Below are positions 39,017 to 49,445 of a DNA stretch of 64,000 bases, piece after piece. The DNA is from Gracilibacillus suaedae. Its GTDB lineage: Bacteria > Bacillota > Bacilli > Bacillales > Amphibacillaceae. The stretch lies in contig NZ_JAGFVL010000055.1 in assembly GCF_017599345.1 (NCBI RefSeq), forward strand, positions 5,971 to 69,970, given 5' to 3'. The translations under genes were made by a program, and so were the position numbers. The stretch's first letter is position 1. The number at the start of each line of letters is the position of its first letter. The notes under the pieces are model-generated. The model saw only the letters and a program-made list of their open reading frames with translations, did no database searches and had not been told where the DNA came from.

Positions 39017-39313
39017 TTATGGCCCAAAAATCAAAGTTCCCCAAACGTGGGATATAGGAGGGAAAAATAGTATCATAATTCCTAAATTACCATAAAAACC
39101 AATCTTTCCTACGATTTTAGTTACTGAACTCACTGTATTAAACCTTAGAAGTACCCAACCCATAAACCCAATAATGAAACCTAAAACACTAATACCATAA
39201 AAAACTATAAAACTTGACTCAAATACAGAAATATCAAATAAAGCACTGAATATACAAAGGATTAAAAGCATAAATCCTAACCAACTGCAAGTTTTTACAA
39301 ATATCTTCTCCAA
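39017..39313 (-). CDS. Small membrane protein, 98 residues, unknown
   Basis: The product has about three hydrophobic segments (LGFMLLILCIFSALFDI, FIVFYGISVLGFIIGFMGWV, IGFYGNLGIMILFFPPI). The start is TTG 39313 with AAGGAGG about 11 bases upstream, good support for a real gene. No family was recognised. It lies between the his operon and msrA, a stretch with several small hydrophobic frames, suggestive of accessory DNA. Confidence 0.6.
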   Translation of the reverse strand: MEKIFVKTCSWLGFMLLILCIFSALFDISVFESSFIVFYGISVLGFIIGFMGWVLLRFNTVSSVTKIVGKIGFYGNLGIMILFFPPISHVWGTLIFGP

Positions 39314-39574
39314 AAACTCTCCTCCTTTTTATTAAATTTGAACAATTGTGTTCATCTTTAAAAAGTGTTCAGTCTGTTCCGTGGGCAAAATAAGAAACGG
39401 TATTTATATGGTAAAACTGCATAGTCAAAGCGTATCATAAATTTCCAATTTTTATCACTATAAGACAAGCCTCCACTGATCATCGTTTTACTTTATATCC
39501 TCCAAAACTGTGTGCCTCTTTAATCCTCACGTTTTTTATGCTATTATGGATAAAAATGGATGGTGGTGAAATGC

Positions 39575-39784
39575 TTGTTAGATAATCGCGAAAATGATTA
39601 TAAGCTGATGCAGTATTTTGGATATATTGTTGTGATTATTATGATATTTACTGATCAAATAACTGCGAATTGGATTGGGGAAATAGGTTCTTTTTCTATT
39701 TTTTCATTGTTTGGCATTTTCTTCGGTGCGAGCTTAACTTTTATCTACCGATTTAAGGAGAAGAAACTTAATAATCATAACTAA
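39575..39784 (+). CDS. Small membrane protein, 69 residues, unknown
   Basis: The product has two membrane segments (YFGYIVVIIMIFTDQIT and FSIFSLFGIFFGASLTFIYR) and a basic C-terminus. I chose TTG 39575 (LDNRENDYKLMQYF) since GGTGA lies 5 bases upstream; an in-frame ATG at 39560 is an alternative. No family was recognised. Confidence 0.5.
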   Translation: MLDNRENDYKLMQYFGYIVVIIMIFTDQITANWIGEIGSFSIFSLFGIFFGASLTFIYRFKEKKLNNHN

Positions 39785-39833
39785 ACCTATAAAATAAGTA
39801 AGATACTTTAATGATAATCTGAAGGGGAAAGTA

Positions 39834-39926
39834 ATGAATTATATTATTGCGGTTGCTACCATTTTGATTATTATTTTTAATGTAGTCGATAATAAAAGTC
39901 TGCTTAAAAAGCTATCAGTCTTGTAA
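39834..39926 (+). CDS. Possible 30-residue membrane peptide
   Basis: The frame reads MNYIIAVATILIIIFNVVDN and ends KSLLKKLSVL, one membrane helix with a basic tail. AAGGGGAAAG precedes the ATG at a suitable distance. It lies 49 bases after the 69-residue protein and may share its transcript. It is too short to assign and could be a fragment. Confidence 0.4.
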   Translation: MNYIIAVATILIIIFNVVDNKSLLKKLSVL

Positions 39927-40009
39927 ATAATCGGAGTTGTATTATTGTAGCAGTTCATTATGTTATTACTCAGTAAAACTTCAGACAAGATAACAAACGG
40001 CATTCTAAC

Positions 40010-40043
40010 AGAACAGCCTTATGAATCCTAGTAAGGCTGTTCT
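40010..40043. terminator. Terminator at the end of msrA, probably bidirectional
   Basis: AGAACAGCCTTA (40010-40021) pairs perfectly with TAAGGCTGTTCT (40032-40043). The msrA stop codon lies inside the structure. Confidence 0.75.
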
Positions 40044-40570
40044 TCATTGTCCCAATGTTTTTCAATAAATTGATCTCTTCCTGATTTTTCTCGATCTTCC
40101 TGGTATTCTTCTTTATTTTTCTTATAAAAGTCTTGATGATATTCTTCTGCTGGATAAAACGTATCAGCAGGTAAGATTTTTGTAACGACCTTTTTTTGGA
40201 ACCGGTTGGAATTTTCTAATTCTTTTAAAGAATCATTAGCTAATGCTTTTTGCTCGTCATTATGGAAAAAAATCGCTGTTCGGTATTGTGGCCCTCTGTC
40301 GTGAAATTGACCACCATCATCGGTAGGGTCGATTTGCGGCCAATATAAATCGAGAATTTGTTGATAAGATATTTTCTCAGGCTCATAGATGATTTGTACC
40401 GCTTCATAATGACCTGTCGTACCTGTTTTCACTTCTTCATAGGTTGGATGTTCTGTATTCCCTCCAGTGTAGCCTGAAATAACACTTTCGACACCGTCCC
40501 ATTGATCAAAAGGCTTGACCATACACCAAAAACAACCTCCAGCAAATGTAGCTTTTTCTAATTTTTTCAT
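40028..40570 (-). CDS. msrA: Peptide-methionine (S)-S-oxide reductase
   Basis: The 180-residue enzyme repairs the S epimer of oxidised methionine. The catalytic Cys13 is in GGCFWC, with SGYTGGNTEHPTYEEV, GHYEAVQI and the C-terminal AEEYHQDFYKKN. ATG 40570 begins the conserved MKKLEKATFAGGCFWC; AAAGGAGT lies about 11 bases before it, and the longer frame is not supported. There is no fused MsrB domain. It diverges from ypcP with about 100 bases between them. Confidence 0.96.
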   Translation of the reverse strand: MKKLEKATFAGGCFWCMVKPFDQWDGVESVISGYTGGNTEHPTYEEVKTGTTGHYEAVQIIYEPEKISYQQILDLYWPQIDPTDDGGQFHDRGPQYRTAIFFHNDEQKALANDSLKELENSNRFQKKVVTKILPADTFYPAEEYHQDFYKKNKEEYQEDREKSGRDQFIEKHWDNEEQPY

Positions 40571-40669
40571 CTTGAATGTTACTCCTTTGTGTTGCAAAAT
40601 CCTCTTGTAGCATTTAATATACAAGTTATATGGAAAGAAGTAAATCAATTAAACTTAGAGGGTGAATAA

Positions 40670-41566
40670 ATGACTGATAGATCTCACGTCCTTATTATAG
40701 ATGGGATGGCATTATTGTTTAGAGGATTTTTTGCAACTGCATTTACCGGTAATTTTATGGTCAATAGTAAAGGCATTCCGCGAAATGGACTATTTGGTTT
40801 CTTGAATTATTTTACCAATGCGGTAGAGACTTTTCAGCCAACACATGTTGTTTGCTGTTGGGACATGGGAAGCCAAACGTTTCGTAATGAATTGTATACT
40901 GGATATAAATCAAACCGTGACGCACCTCCAGAAGAGCTTGTACCACAGTTTGACTTGGCAAAAGATATGGTGACAGCATTTCAAGTTCCAAACATTGGAG
41001 TTATGGGATTTGAAGCGGATGACTGTATTGGTACTCTTGCCAAACAACTGCACAATGAACACCAAGTGACAGTCGTTACTGGTGATCAAGACTTATTACA
41101 ATTAGTAGATGACAATATTAATATTGCTATCATGAAAAAAGGGCAAGGTAATTATGATGTTTTTAATAACGATAACTTCTATGAGAAGAAAGGATTAACT
41201 CCTAAACAAATAATCGATTTAAAAGGATTGATGGGAGATTCATCGGATAATTATCCAGGTGTAAAAGGTGTAGGGGAAAAGACAGCTTTAAAATTATTAA
41301 TGCAGTATGAAACGATAGAGAACTTATTAGCAGACAAAGAGAATTTAACTAAAGGCATGCAGAAAAAGTTGGATCAATATGCAGAGGATCTAGCAATATC
41401 TCGAAAATTGGCGGCTATTCACACGGAGGTACCGCTGACATTTTCTATAGAAGCAGCATTATGGAGCGATGATTTAACCAATATTCGCACTTATCTAATC
41501 GATGAGTTAGAATTCCAGAACCCTGGACGTTGGTTGGATAAATTATGGGAAAAAGCTACAGGATAA
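40670..41566 (+). CDS. ypcP: 5'-3' exonuclease of the FEN/YpcP type
   Basis: The 298-residue nuclease resembles the N-terminal exonuclease domain of DNA polymerase I and B. subtilis YpcP (ExoR), which removes RNA primers and flaps. Metal-binding acidic residues are seen in LIIDGMALLFRGFF, MGFEADDCIGTLA, VTGDQDLLQLV and GLMGDSSDNYPGVKGVGEKT, the last being the helix-hairpin-helix. GAGGGTGAA precedes the ATG. It is monocistronic with a terminator. Confidence 0.93.
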   Translation: MTDRSHVLIIDGMALLFRGFFATAFTGNFMVNSKGIPRNGLFGFLNYFTNAVETFQPTHVVCCWDMGSQTFRNELYTGYKSNRDAPPEELVPQFDLAKDMVTAFQVPNIGVMGFEADDCIGTLAKQLHNEHQVTVVTGDQDLLQLVDDNINIAIMKKGQGNYDVFNNDNFYEKKGLTPKQIIDLKGLMGDSSDNYPGVKGVGEKTALKLLMQYETIENLLADKENLTKGMQKKLDQYAEDLAISRKLAAIHTEVPLTFSIEAALWSDDLTNIRTYLIDELEFQNPGRWLDKLWEKATG

Positions 41567-41588
41567 ACCTCAATCATTTACAGTTAGC

Positions 41589-41616
41589 AGAGCTAGCCAT
41601 GACGCTAGCTCTTTTC
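41589..41616 (+). terminator. Terminator of ypcP
   Basis: AGAGCTAGC (41589-41597) pairs with GCTAGCTCT (41604-41612), followed by TTTCTG. It may also end gltC transcripts arriving from the other side. Confidence 0.8.
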
Positions 41617-41631
41617 TGTATAAAAATTCCT

Positions 41632-42534
41632 TCATTGAAACCTCTGTAAAATCGAGAAGAATTCCTTTATAAATTCATAGAATACTTGTTCAGATGGTGC
41701 AAGTTTTCTGTTCTTAGGAATAATAATCCCCACTGTACGTTTTAATTCTGGATTTTGAATCGCAACTTTTGCACTGTAGTATGGATTCAAATCATTAAAT
41801 GCACTTTCCGGTAATAAGGTAATCCCAATACCAGCTGCAACCAACCCCTTGATTGCATCTAAATCTTCTCCTTGAGATGATACATTAGGTGTAAAGCCTG
41901 CTTGTTTACATCCGTCAATAACGAGTTGATGTAGAACAAAACCTTCTGGGAATAATACAAATGATTCATCATGTAGATCACGTAAATTCACACTGCTCTG
42001 TTCGGCTAATGGGTGTGAATTTGGTACTAATGCATAAAAATTTTCTCTAAATAAGATATCCCCTAAAATATCCGGGTGCTCTGTCGGAACAGGACCTAAA
42101 AAAGCGACATCAATTTCCCGGTTTTCTACAGATTCGATTAAAAAATTATAAGAACCTTGTCGCAATTGAAACCCGATTTTAGGGTGTTTTTTCTTGAATT
42201 CCGAAACAACAGTAGGTAACAGGTTACTGGCTAGACTGGTCGGAAACCCAATTTTAATCGAGCCTCTTTCAGGATCGATATATTCATCGATTTGTTTCTT
42301 TGCATGATCAATTGCTTTTAATGCCGTTTTGGTATGAGTCAGAAATATTCTTCCTATATGTGTTAAACGCACATTCCTTCCTTCTCTTTCAAATAATTCG
42401 ACACCAAGCTCTGCTTCTAAGTTAGCTATTTGTCTACTGATTGCAGACTGTGCTACATGTAATTCTGCTGCCGCATCTGAGACATGTTCACGCTCTGCAA
42501 CCTCAACAAAATAGCGTAATTGGCGTAATTCCAC
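41632..42534 (-). CDS. gltC: GltC, LysR-type activator of gltAB
   Basis: The 300-residue regulator has an N-terminal winged helix (ELRQLRYFVEVAEREHVSDA, HVAQSAISRQIANLEAELG) and a C-terminal periplasmic-binding-like effector domain. In B. subtilis GltC senses 2-oxoglutarate and glutamate and activates the divergent gltAB. The same divergent arrangement is kept here. GTG 42534 was chosen, 5 bases after AGGTGA, because it gives the MELRQLRYF start and the 300-residue length of B. subtilis GltC. Confidence 0.95.
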   Translation of the reverse strand: MELRQLRYFVEVAEREHVSDAAAELHVAQSAISRQIANLEAELGVELFEREGRNVRLTHIGRIFLTHTKTALKAIDHAKKQIDEYIDPERGSIKIGFPTSLASNLLPTVVSEFKKKHPKIGFQLRQGSYNFLIESVENREIDVAFLGPVPTEHPDILGDILFRENFYALVPNSHPLAEQSSVNLRDLHDESFVLFPEGFVLHQLVIDGCKQAGFTPNVSSQGEDLDAIKGLVAAGIGITLLPESAFNDLNPYYSAKVAIQNPELKRTVGIIIPKNRKLAPSEQVFYEFIKEFFSILQRFQ

Positions 42535-42589
42535 TAGTTTCACCTCATAATGTATATCATAATTAGAACGATTTTATATTTATTATATA

Positions 42590-42618
42590 TTGTTTCGATT
42601 AATAAGAAAACTTACAAT
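42590..42618 (+). promoter_or_regulatory. Sigma-A promoter of gltAB
   Basis: TTGTTT (42590-42595) and TACAAT (42613-42618) are spaced by 17 bases, 44 bases before the gltA start. GltC would be expected to bind in the AT-rich DNA just upstream. I could not delimit its boxes with confidence. Confidence 0.55.
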
Positions 42619-42661
42619 AGTAATAGACACCTTAAAAGTATATTGAATGGGGGCGACATAT

Positions 42662-45600
42662 ATGACGTATCGTGATTTACCTAGTGCCCAAGGGTTATAT
42701 AATCCAGATTTTGAACATGACGCTTGTGGGATTGGATTATATGCGCATATAAAAGGGAAACAAACACACGAAATTGTAAAAAAAGGTTTAGACATGTTAT
42801 GTAAATTAGAGCACCGTGGTGGACAAGGGAGTGATCCACTAACAGGTGACGGATCTGGTTTAATGGTACAGATCCCTGATAAATATTTTAGAAGAGAATG
42901 CAAAGACTTTCAACTACCAGCTGTCGGACGCTATGGAGTTGGTATGCTTTTCTTATCTCAAAATGAGAATGAACAAAAACAAGCAATCGAAAAAATTAAT
43001 CAATTAATCGAACAAGAAGGACAAAAAATAATCGGTTGGAGAGATGTTCCAACAGATCCTTCACACATTGGTAAAGGTGCAGTTGAAACATTACCAACTG
43101 TTCATCAGGTTTTTATTGAAGCAACGGATGAAATCGAAGACGATTTAGCCTTCGAAAGAAAATTATATATTATTCGTAAACAAGCTGAAAATTGGGCGAA
43201 TGAAAAAGAAATCCGTTTTTATTTTCCAAGTTTGTCAAACAGAACAATTGTTTATAAAGGTTTATTAACACCTGATCAAGTTGATAAATTTTATTTAGAT
43301 TTACAGGATGAAGAATTTGTCTCTGCATTTTCACTTGTACACTCCCGTTTCAGTACCAATACATTCCCTTCTTGGGAAAGAGCGCATCCAAACCGTTACC
43401 TTATTCATAATGGTGAGATTAATACGATGCGTGGTAATGTAAACTGGATGCGTGCAAGAGAGAAGCAATTTGTATCAGAAGCATTTGGTAATGATTTAGA
43501 CAAGGTATTACCAATTATTAATGGTGGTGGAAGTGACTCAGCTACATTAGATAATGCATTGGAATTTTTCACCTTGGCAGGCCGTAAACCCGCACATGCT
43601 GCGATGATGCTGATTCCAGAACCATGGGACAAAAACCCGCACATGGATGAAAACAAACGTGCATTTTATCAATATCACAGTATGATGATGGAGCCATGGG
43701 ATGGTCCAACTTCGATTACTTTTACAAATGGTAAACAAATTGGAGCGATTTTAGATCGTAATGGTCTTCGTCCAGCACGTTATTATGTAACAAAGGACGA
43801 TTACATCATTTACTCTTCAGAAGTTGGTGTAATTGACTATGAAGAAGAAAATGTGTTATTAAAAGAACGATTAAGTCCTGGTAAAATGCTGCTTATTGAT
43901 ATTGAAGAAGGACGGATTATATCTGACAAAGAAATTAAAGAAGAGGTTGCAAGTGCTCATCCTTACCAAGACTGGTTAGATGATCAAATTGTACCGTTAG
44001 AAGTAGAAGCCAAAAATGATGACTATATAGATCCACAACTACTTCAGAAGCAAAAAGCATTTGGTTATACAACAGAAGATGTCGAGAAATATCTCCTTCC
44101 TCTAATTGAGGGTGGAAAAGATCCAATTGGTGCGATGGGGAACGATATGCCATTAGCGGTTTTATCCGAACGCCCGCAAAGTTTGTTTAACTATTTTAAA
44201 CAATTGTTTGCCCAAGTAACAAACCCACCTATTGACGCATATCGTGAGCAGCTTGTTACATCAATGCTGACATGGTTAGGTGCAGAGGGTGATCTTCTTC
44301 ACCCTGCAAAAACGAAATCAAGCAGAATTCGCTTAGATTCACCCATTTTGTCTAATACACAAATAGAAAAGTTAGAGAATAATGAAATAGAAGGGTTCCG
44401 ATCAGAAGTTATCGAAACATTATTTACGGACAATATGGAAAAAGCCCTTCACAATGTGTATGAACAAGCGAAGAAAGCAATTGAAACTGGAAGCAATATT
44501 ATTATTTTAAGCGATAAGAACATGGATCTGAACCAAAAAGCTATTCCAACACTTCTTGCTGTTAGCGGTTTGCATCAATATTTAGTACGAGAAGGAATTC
44601 GTACGCAAGCAAGTATTATCGCTCAGTCAGGTGAAGCTCGTGAAGTTCATCACTTTGCAACGATGTTAGGATACGGTGTAGATGCGATTCATCCATATCT
44701 TGTGTATCAAACGTATTACACGGCTATATTGGACGATCGTTTAAATATGACGCTTGCAGAAGTACAAGATAAATTTATTAGCGTAGCAACAGAAGGTATC
44801 ATTAAAGTCATGTCGAAAATTGGTATCTCTACTGTACAAAGTTATCGGGGTGCGCAAATATTTGAAGCAGTTGGTATTAGTAAGAAGGTAATTGAAGAGC
44901 ATTTTACCGGTACAGCATCACAGATTGATGGAATTGGTTTAGACGTTATTCAAGAAGAGACGGAAAAACGTCACCATGAAGCATATAAAGCTGCTGTTCA
45001 AGAATCACTTGAATCAGGTAGTGATTTCCAATGGCGTAAAGTAGGAGAGCATCATGCCTTTAACCCAACTACTATTTATACGTTACAATGGGCTTGTCGA
45101 CGTGGTGATTATGACCTTTTCAAGAAATTCTCTAAAGCAGCAAACGAAGAACGTATCGGCTTTTTACGTAACCTATTCGATTTCAAAAAGAATCATGCTA
45201 TCCCGATCGAAGAAGTAGAACCTGTTGAATCGATTGTCAAACGTTTTAAAACGGGTGCGATGTCGTTCGGTTCAATCAGTAAAGAAGCACATGAAGCTCT
45301 TGCCATCGCCATGAATCGTCTAGGCGGTAAAAGTAATAGTGGGGAAGGTGGGGAAGACCCCGACCGATTTAGTAGAGATGAAAATGGTGAATTGCGTTCC
45401 AGTGCAATTAAACAGGTAGCATCTGGGCGTTTTGGTGCCAAAAGCCATTACCTTGTTAACGCACAAGAATTACAGATTAAAATGGCCCAAGGTGCAAAGC
45501 CTGGAGAAGGTGGACAGTTACCTGGTATGAAGGTTTATCCATGGGTAGCAGATGTTCGTGGTTCAACTCCAGGTGTAGACTTAATTTCACCTCCGCCACA

Positions 45601-47215
45601 CCATGATATTTATTCTATCGAGGATTTAGCACAGTTAATTCACGACTTAAAGAATGCTAATCGTGATGCAAGAGTTAGTGTAAAGCTCGTAGCAAAATCA
45701 GGTGTTGGAACGATTGCTGCAGGTGTTGCAAAAGGTAATGCAGATGTTATTTCCGTTGTTGGTTATGATGGTGGTACAGGTGCTTCACCAAAAACAAGTA
45801 TTAAACATGCAGGCTTACCATGGGAATTAGGTCTGGCAGAAGCTCACCAAACCTTAATGCTAAACGGACTAAGAGATAGAGTTATTTTAGAAACAGATGG
45901 GAAATTGTTAACAGGTAAAGATGTCGTGATGGCTGCACTATTAGGTGCAGAAGAGTTTGGATTCGCAACAGCACCATTAGTTGTTGTCGGGTGTATAATG
46001 ATGCGTGTGTGCCATAATGATACATGTCCAGTAGGGGTTGCAACACAAAATCCAGAGTTACGTAAGAAATTCACTGGTAACCCTGATCATGTAGTTAATT
46101 ATATGACATTCATCGCAGAAGAAGTTCGTGAAATCATGGCTGAATTAGGTTTCCGAACTATTGATGAAATGGTTGGAAGAACAGATGTATTAGAAGTTTC
46201 CGAACGTGCAGAAGCACACTGGAAAGCTAAACACTTAGATCTATCTACACTCCTTTACCAACCTGAAGGAACACGTATTAATACAACAACACAAGATCAT
46301 GAATTAGATAAGTCATTAGATGTGAAACAGATTTTACCGGCTGTGCAAAAAGCAATTGATACCGGAGAAGCATTAGAAGCAGCCTTTCCGATTAAAAATA
46401 CAGACCGTGTGGTAGGAACGATTGTTGGAAGTGAGATTTCTAAGAAATATGGCGAAAGAGGTCTACCAGAAGATACTATTAATCTACACTTTACAGGGTC
46501 AGCAGGTCAAAGTTTTGGTGCCTTTATTCCTTCCGGTATGACGTTAACCGTAACAGGAGATGCAAATGATTATGTTGGTAAAGGCTTATCAGGTGGCAAA
46601 GTAATTGTTCGCGCTTCTGAGAAAACAACGATTGATCCTGGAAATAATGTTATCGCAGGTAACGTATCATTCTATGGTGCGACAAGTGGTGAAGCCTACA
46701 TCCAGGGCTACGCCGGAGAACGTTTTGCTGTAAGAAATAGTGGAGCGAAAATCGTTGTAGAAGGCGTGGGTGACCATGGTTGTGAATATATGACAGGTGG
46801 TCGAGTAGTGATTCTCGGAAATGTAGGTAAGAACTTTGCTGCTGGTATGTCTGGTGGTATTGCCTATGTGAAACCAGATAATATCGAGCAATTTAAACAA
46901 TTATGTAATACAGAATTGGTACAATTTGAAGAATTAACAGATGCTAAAGAGATCGAAGAAGTAAAAGAATTAATTATGAATCATCACGAATACACAAACA
47001 GTGATAAAGCAGCAGTAACGTTGCAAAACTGGGAAGATGAAGTGAAGAAATTCGTGAAAGTAATCCCAACAGACTATAAACTAATGCTAAAGCAAATTGA
47101 TTGGTTTGAATCTCAAGGCTTATCAGTGGACGAAGCTAGACTTGAAGCATTTACAGCAAAAAAAGACAATAAAATGACAGTGACTCTAAATCCAGAAGAA
47201 GTATTGACTAAATAG
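42662..47215 (+). CDS. gltA: Glutamate synthase (NADPH) large subunit
   Basis: The 1517-residue protein makes glutamate from glutamine and 2-oxoglutarate. An N-terminal class II amidotransferase domain has the nucleophile Cys22 ([12 protein letters not shown]), exposed after removal of a 21-residue propeptide. The central and FMN-binding synthase domains follow, with [14 protein letters not shown] and [13 protein letters not shown], then the [3Fe-4S] ligands in [13 protein letters not shown], and a C-terminal beta-helix ([21 protein letters not shown]). ATG 42662 follows GGGGGCGA; an ATG at 42647 lies before that site. It forms an operon with gltB 16 bases downstream. Confidence 0.98.
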   Translation: MTYRDLPSAQGLYNPDFEHDACGIGLYAHIKGKQTHEIVKKGLDMLCKLEHRGGQGSDPLTGDGSGLMVQIPDKYFRRECKDFQLPAVGRYGVGMLFLSQNENEQKQAIEKINQLIEQEGQKIIGWRDVPTDPSHIGKGAVETLPTVHQVFIEATDEIEDDLAFERKLYIIRKQAENWANEKEIRFYFPSLSNRTIVYKGLLTPDQVDKFYLDLQDEEFVSAFSLVHSRFSTNTFPSWERAHPNRYLIHNGEINTMRGNVNWMRAREKQFVSEAFGNDLDKVLPIINGGGSDSATLDNALEFFTLAGRKPAHAAMMLIPEPWDKNPHMDENKRAFYQYHSMMMEPWDGPTSITFTNGKQIGAILDRNGLRPARYYVTKDDYIIYSSEVGVIDYEEENVLLKERLSPGKMLLIDIEEGRIISDKEIKEEVASAHPYQDWLDDQIVPLEVEAKNDDYIDPQLLQKQKAFGYTTEDVEKYLLPLIEGGKDPIGAMGNDMPLAVLSERPQSLFNYFKQLFAQVTNPPIDAYREQLVTSMLTWLGAEGDLLHPAKTKSSRIRLDSPILSNTQIEKLENNEIEGFRSEVIETLFTDNMEKALHNVYEQAKKAIETGSNIIILSDKNMDLNQKAIPTLLAVSGLHQYLVREGIRTQASIIAQSGEAREVHHFATMLGYGVDAIHPYLVYQTYYTAILDDRLNMTLAEVQDKFISVATEGIIKVMSKIGISTVQSYRGAQIFEAVGISKKVIEEHFTGTASQIDGIGLDVIQEETEKRHHEAYKAAVQESLESGSDFQWRKVGEHHAFNPTTIYTLQWACRRGDYDLFKKFSKAANEERIGFLRNLFDFKKNHAIPIEEVEPVESIVKRFKTGAMSFGSISKEAHEALAIAMNRLGGKSNSGEGGEDPDRFSRDENGELRSSAIKQVASGRFGAKSHYLVNAQELQIKMAQGAKPGEGGQLPGMKVYPWVADVRGSTPGVDLISPPPHHDIYSIEDLAQLIHDLKNANRDARVSVKLVAKSGVGTIAAGVAKGNADVISVVGYDGGTGASPKTSIKHAGLPWELGLAEAHQTLMLNGLRDRVILETDGKLLTGKDVVMAALLGAEEFGFATAPLVVVGCIMMRVCHNDTCPVGVATQNPELRKKFTGNPDHVVNYMTFIAEEVREIMAELGFRTIDEMVGRTDVLEVSERAEAHWKAKHLDLSTLLYQPEGTRINTTTQDHELDKSLDVKQILPAVQKAIDTGEALEAAFPIKNTDRVVGTIVGSEISKKYGERGLPEDTINLHFTGSAGQSFGAFIPSGMTLTVTGDANDYVGKGLSGGKVIVRASEKTTIDPGNNVIAGNVSFYGATSGEAYIQGYAGERFAVRNSGAKIVVEGVGDHGCEYMTGGRVVILGNVGKNFAAGMSGGIAYVKPDNIEQFKQLCNTELVQFEELTDAKEIEEVKELIMNHHEYTNSDKAAVTLQNWEDEVKKFVKVIPTDYKLMLKQIDWFESQGLSVDEARLEAFTAKKDNKMTVTLNPEEVLTK

Positions 47216-47231
47216 AAAGGAGACAGATGAT

Positions 47232-48728
47232 ATGGGGAAAGCAACAGGTTTTATGGAGTTTGAAAGACAAACGGCAAATGAGCGCGATCCATTAGAAAGA
47301 ATTCATGATTGGAAAGAATACTCTGCTCCTTTCTCTGATGAAGTAGCAAAAACACAAGGAGCACGCTGTATGGATTGTGGTACACCATTCTGTCACATTG
47401 GGATGGATATAGATGGGGAAACATCAGGTTGTCCTATCTACAACTTGATCCCAGAGTGGAATGATTTGGTGTATAAGGGAAAGTGGAGAGAGGCATTAGA
47501 TCGTTTAATGAAAACAAATAACTTTCCAGAATTCACGGGAAGGGTATGTCCAGCACCATGTGAAGGATCGTGCACGGTTGCCATCAATGATCCTGCCGTT
47601 ACTATCAAAAATATTGAACAGAAAATTATTGATAAAGGTTTTGAAGAAGGCTGGATAGAGCCGCGTATTCCGGAGCAACGTACAGGAAAGAAAGTTGCCA
47701 TTGTCGGTTCCGGACCAGCTGGTTTAGCGGCAGCAGATCAATTGAATCAAGCTGGACATAGTGTAACAGTTTATGAACGCGCTGATCGCGCAGGGGGTCT
47801 ATTAACGTACGGTATTCCAAACATGAAATTAGATAAAGGTGTCGTAGAACGTCGAGTTCAGTTACTTCGTGAGGAAGGTATTGAATTTGTGCTAAATACG
47901 GAAGTAGGTAAAGACATTTCTGCAGAAGAGATTAAAGCAAACTATGACTCCGTAATTTTATGTACTGGTGCACAGAAACATCGCGACCTACCTATTGAGG
48001 GGCGTGAAGGTAAAGGTGTACGCTTTGCAATGGACTATTTAACCAAAGCAACTCAAAAAGTATTAGATGAAAGTGTTGAAGTGGAAGAAGAACTAGATGC
48101 CAAAGGCAAAGACGTTATTGTTATCGGTGGTGGGGATACGGGCGCTGATTGTATCGCTACAGCTCTACGCCAAGGTGCCAAAAGTATTGCACAATTCGGT
48201 AAACACCCGCAACTGCCAATTAAACGTTCAGAAGAAAACCAATGGCCAGCATATCCACAAGTATTCAGCTTAGAATATGCACACAAAGAAGCAAAAGAAT
48301 ACTATGGTGAAGATATTCGTCAATATTCTATCCAAACGAAAAAATTTGTGACGGATAAGAATGGTAAGCTAAAAGAATTACACACAGTTGAAATGAAGAA
48401 AACTCGTGATGAAAAGGGTATGTTTGTATTTGAGGAAATTCCAGGTACAGAAAAAGTTTGGCCAGCACAACTAGTATTAATCGCTATCGGTTTTGAGGGT
48501 GCAGAACACCCGGTATTAGAAGCGTTTAATGTAAAAACAGAGCGTAACCGTGTTGATGCCGCATATGGCGATTTCCGTACAAATGTAGAGCATGTATTTG
48601 CTGCCGGTGATTCACGTCGTGGTCAAAGTCTTATCGTTTGGGCAATTAATGAAGGGCGCGAAGTAGCATACCATGTTGATCATTATCTAATGGGCGAAAC
48701 TGCTTTACCATCCGTTGCAAACATGTAA
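47232..48728 (+). CDS. gltB: Glutamate synthase small subunit
   Basis: The 498-residue flavoprotein takes electrons from NADPH and passes them by FAD and iron-sulfur clusters to the large subunit. The N-terminus has cysteines for two [4Fe-4S] clusters (RCMDCGTPFCH and RVCPAPCEGSC); the FAD site is AIVGSGPAGLAAADQL, the NADPH site VIGGGDTGADCIATALRQG, and the end has VFAAGDSRRGQSLIVWAINE. AAAGGAG lies 11 bases upstream. It ends the gltAB operon with a strong terminator. Confidence 0.98.
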   Translation: MGKATGFMEFERQTANERDPLERIHDWKEYSAPFSDEVAKTQGARCMDCGTPFCHIGMDIDGETSGCPIYNLIPEWNDLVYKGKWREALDRLMKTNNFPEFTGRVCPAPCEGSCTVAINDPAVTIKNIEQKIIDKGFEEGWIEPRIPEQRTGKKVAIVGSGPAGLAAADQLNQAGHSVTVYERADRAGGLLTYGIPNMKLDKGVVERRVQLLREEGIEFVLNTEVGKDISAEEIKANYDSVILCTGAQKHRDLPIEGREGKGVRFAMDYLTKATQKVLDESVEVEEELDAKGKDVIVIGGGDTGADCIATALRQGAKSIAQFGKHPQLPIKRSEENQWPAYPQVFSLEYAHKEAKEYYGEDIRQYSIQTKKFVTDKNGKLKELHTVEMKKTRDEKGMFVFEEIPGTEKVWPAQLVLIAIGFEGAEHPVLEAFNVKTERNRVDAAYGDFRTNVEHVFAAGDSRRGQSLIVWAINEGREVAYHVDHYLMGETALPSVANM

Positions 48729-48735
48729 GAGAACC

Positions 48736-48767
48736 GAAAAACCTACGCATTGTCGTAGGTTTTTCTT
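48736..48767 (+). terminator. Terminator of gltAB
   Basis: GAAAAACCTACG (48736-48747) pairs perfectly with CGTAGGTTTTTC (48754-48765). Confidence 0.93.
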
Positions 48768-48836
48768 TATGCCTTTTCTAAAGAGGACTGCATATTAACC
48801 AAAGAAAAAAACTCTTAATTTACACAGTAGATACAT

Positions 48837-49357
48837 ACTGCGAACTAGTAAAAATTTGTGGAGTGAGGCTTTTCTCCATTCTTTCCATGGGGCGTACTGG
48901 AATACCGCTCCGGCAGAATACTGCGCTTTCCGTGGGCTCGGCTTCAGCTAACTTGGTGAAGAAAGGCACTTCACCAAGTGGATCTTCAGCTCTCGCTGTC
49001 CCACAGGAGTCTCCGTATTCTGCCTACGCTAATTTTAGTGTTCTGGTTATTGTAAGAACGGAACTTAAGGAACTCTATTCTTTGGATTTCCTGTCTTTTT
49101 ATCAGAACGCTACACTAAGCTGCGGAAAAAATGCGAGACTCCTGTGGGAAAGGAACAGTCTGAAGACCCCGCGTGATGCACCTGCGTCTCCTACGAAGTA
49201 GGCTTCCTTGGTGCAAGGGAACAAAGATGTTTAATCAAGAAGTTCCCTGGCTGAAGTGTTCCCCACGGAAAGCGAGTATTTTTTTCCGCAGCGGTGACTT
49301 AGCACTCATCATTAATCAGAATGGAGGAGAGTAATTCCATGCACGTTACTGCGTAGT
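48837..49357. repeat. Family I element, copy C (divergent)
   Basis: Ends ACTGCGAACTAGTAA (from 48837) and TTACTGCGTAGT (49346-49357) are degenerate terminal repeats. The left module is well conserved and carries the inner hairpin ACTTGGTGAAG (48951-48961) with CTTCACCAAGT (48969-48979), a compensated variant of copy B. The right module is of a different sequence type: GCGAGACTCCTGTGGGAAAG pairs loosely with CCCCACGGAAAGCGAG, with an inner hairpin CTACG/CGTAG-like part. It has no gene, and no family II half-copy is clear. It fills the gap between gltB and the CBS gene. Confidence 0.75.
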
Positions 49358-49445
49358 ATATGGAAACTACGACAGTTAATCTGTTATTTAAGTAACATTT
49401 GCTTAGCCGGTAATCCTTTGGTTTGATCTGACATTGCATGATGTA

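Noticed and set aside
48863-49201. 112-residue frame within family I copy C
   Set aside because: It follows the repeat sequence, is Arg/Ser-rich in the way of GC-rich hairpins read as codons, and has no counterpart frame in the other copies.
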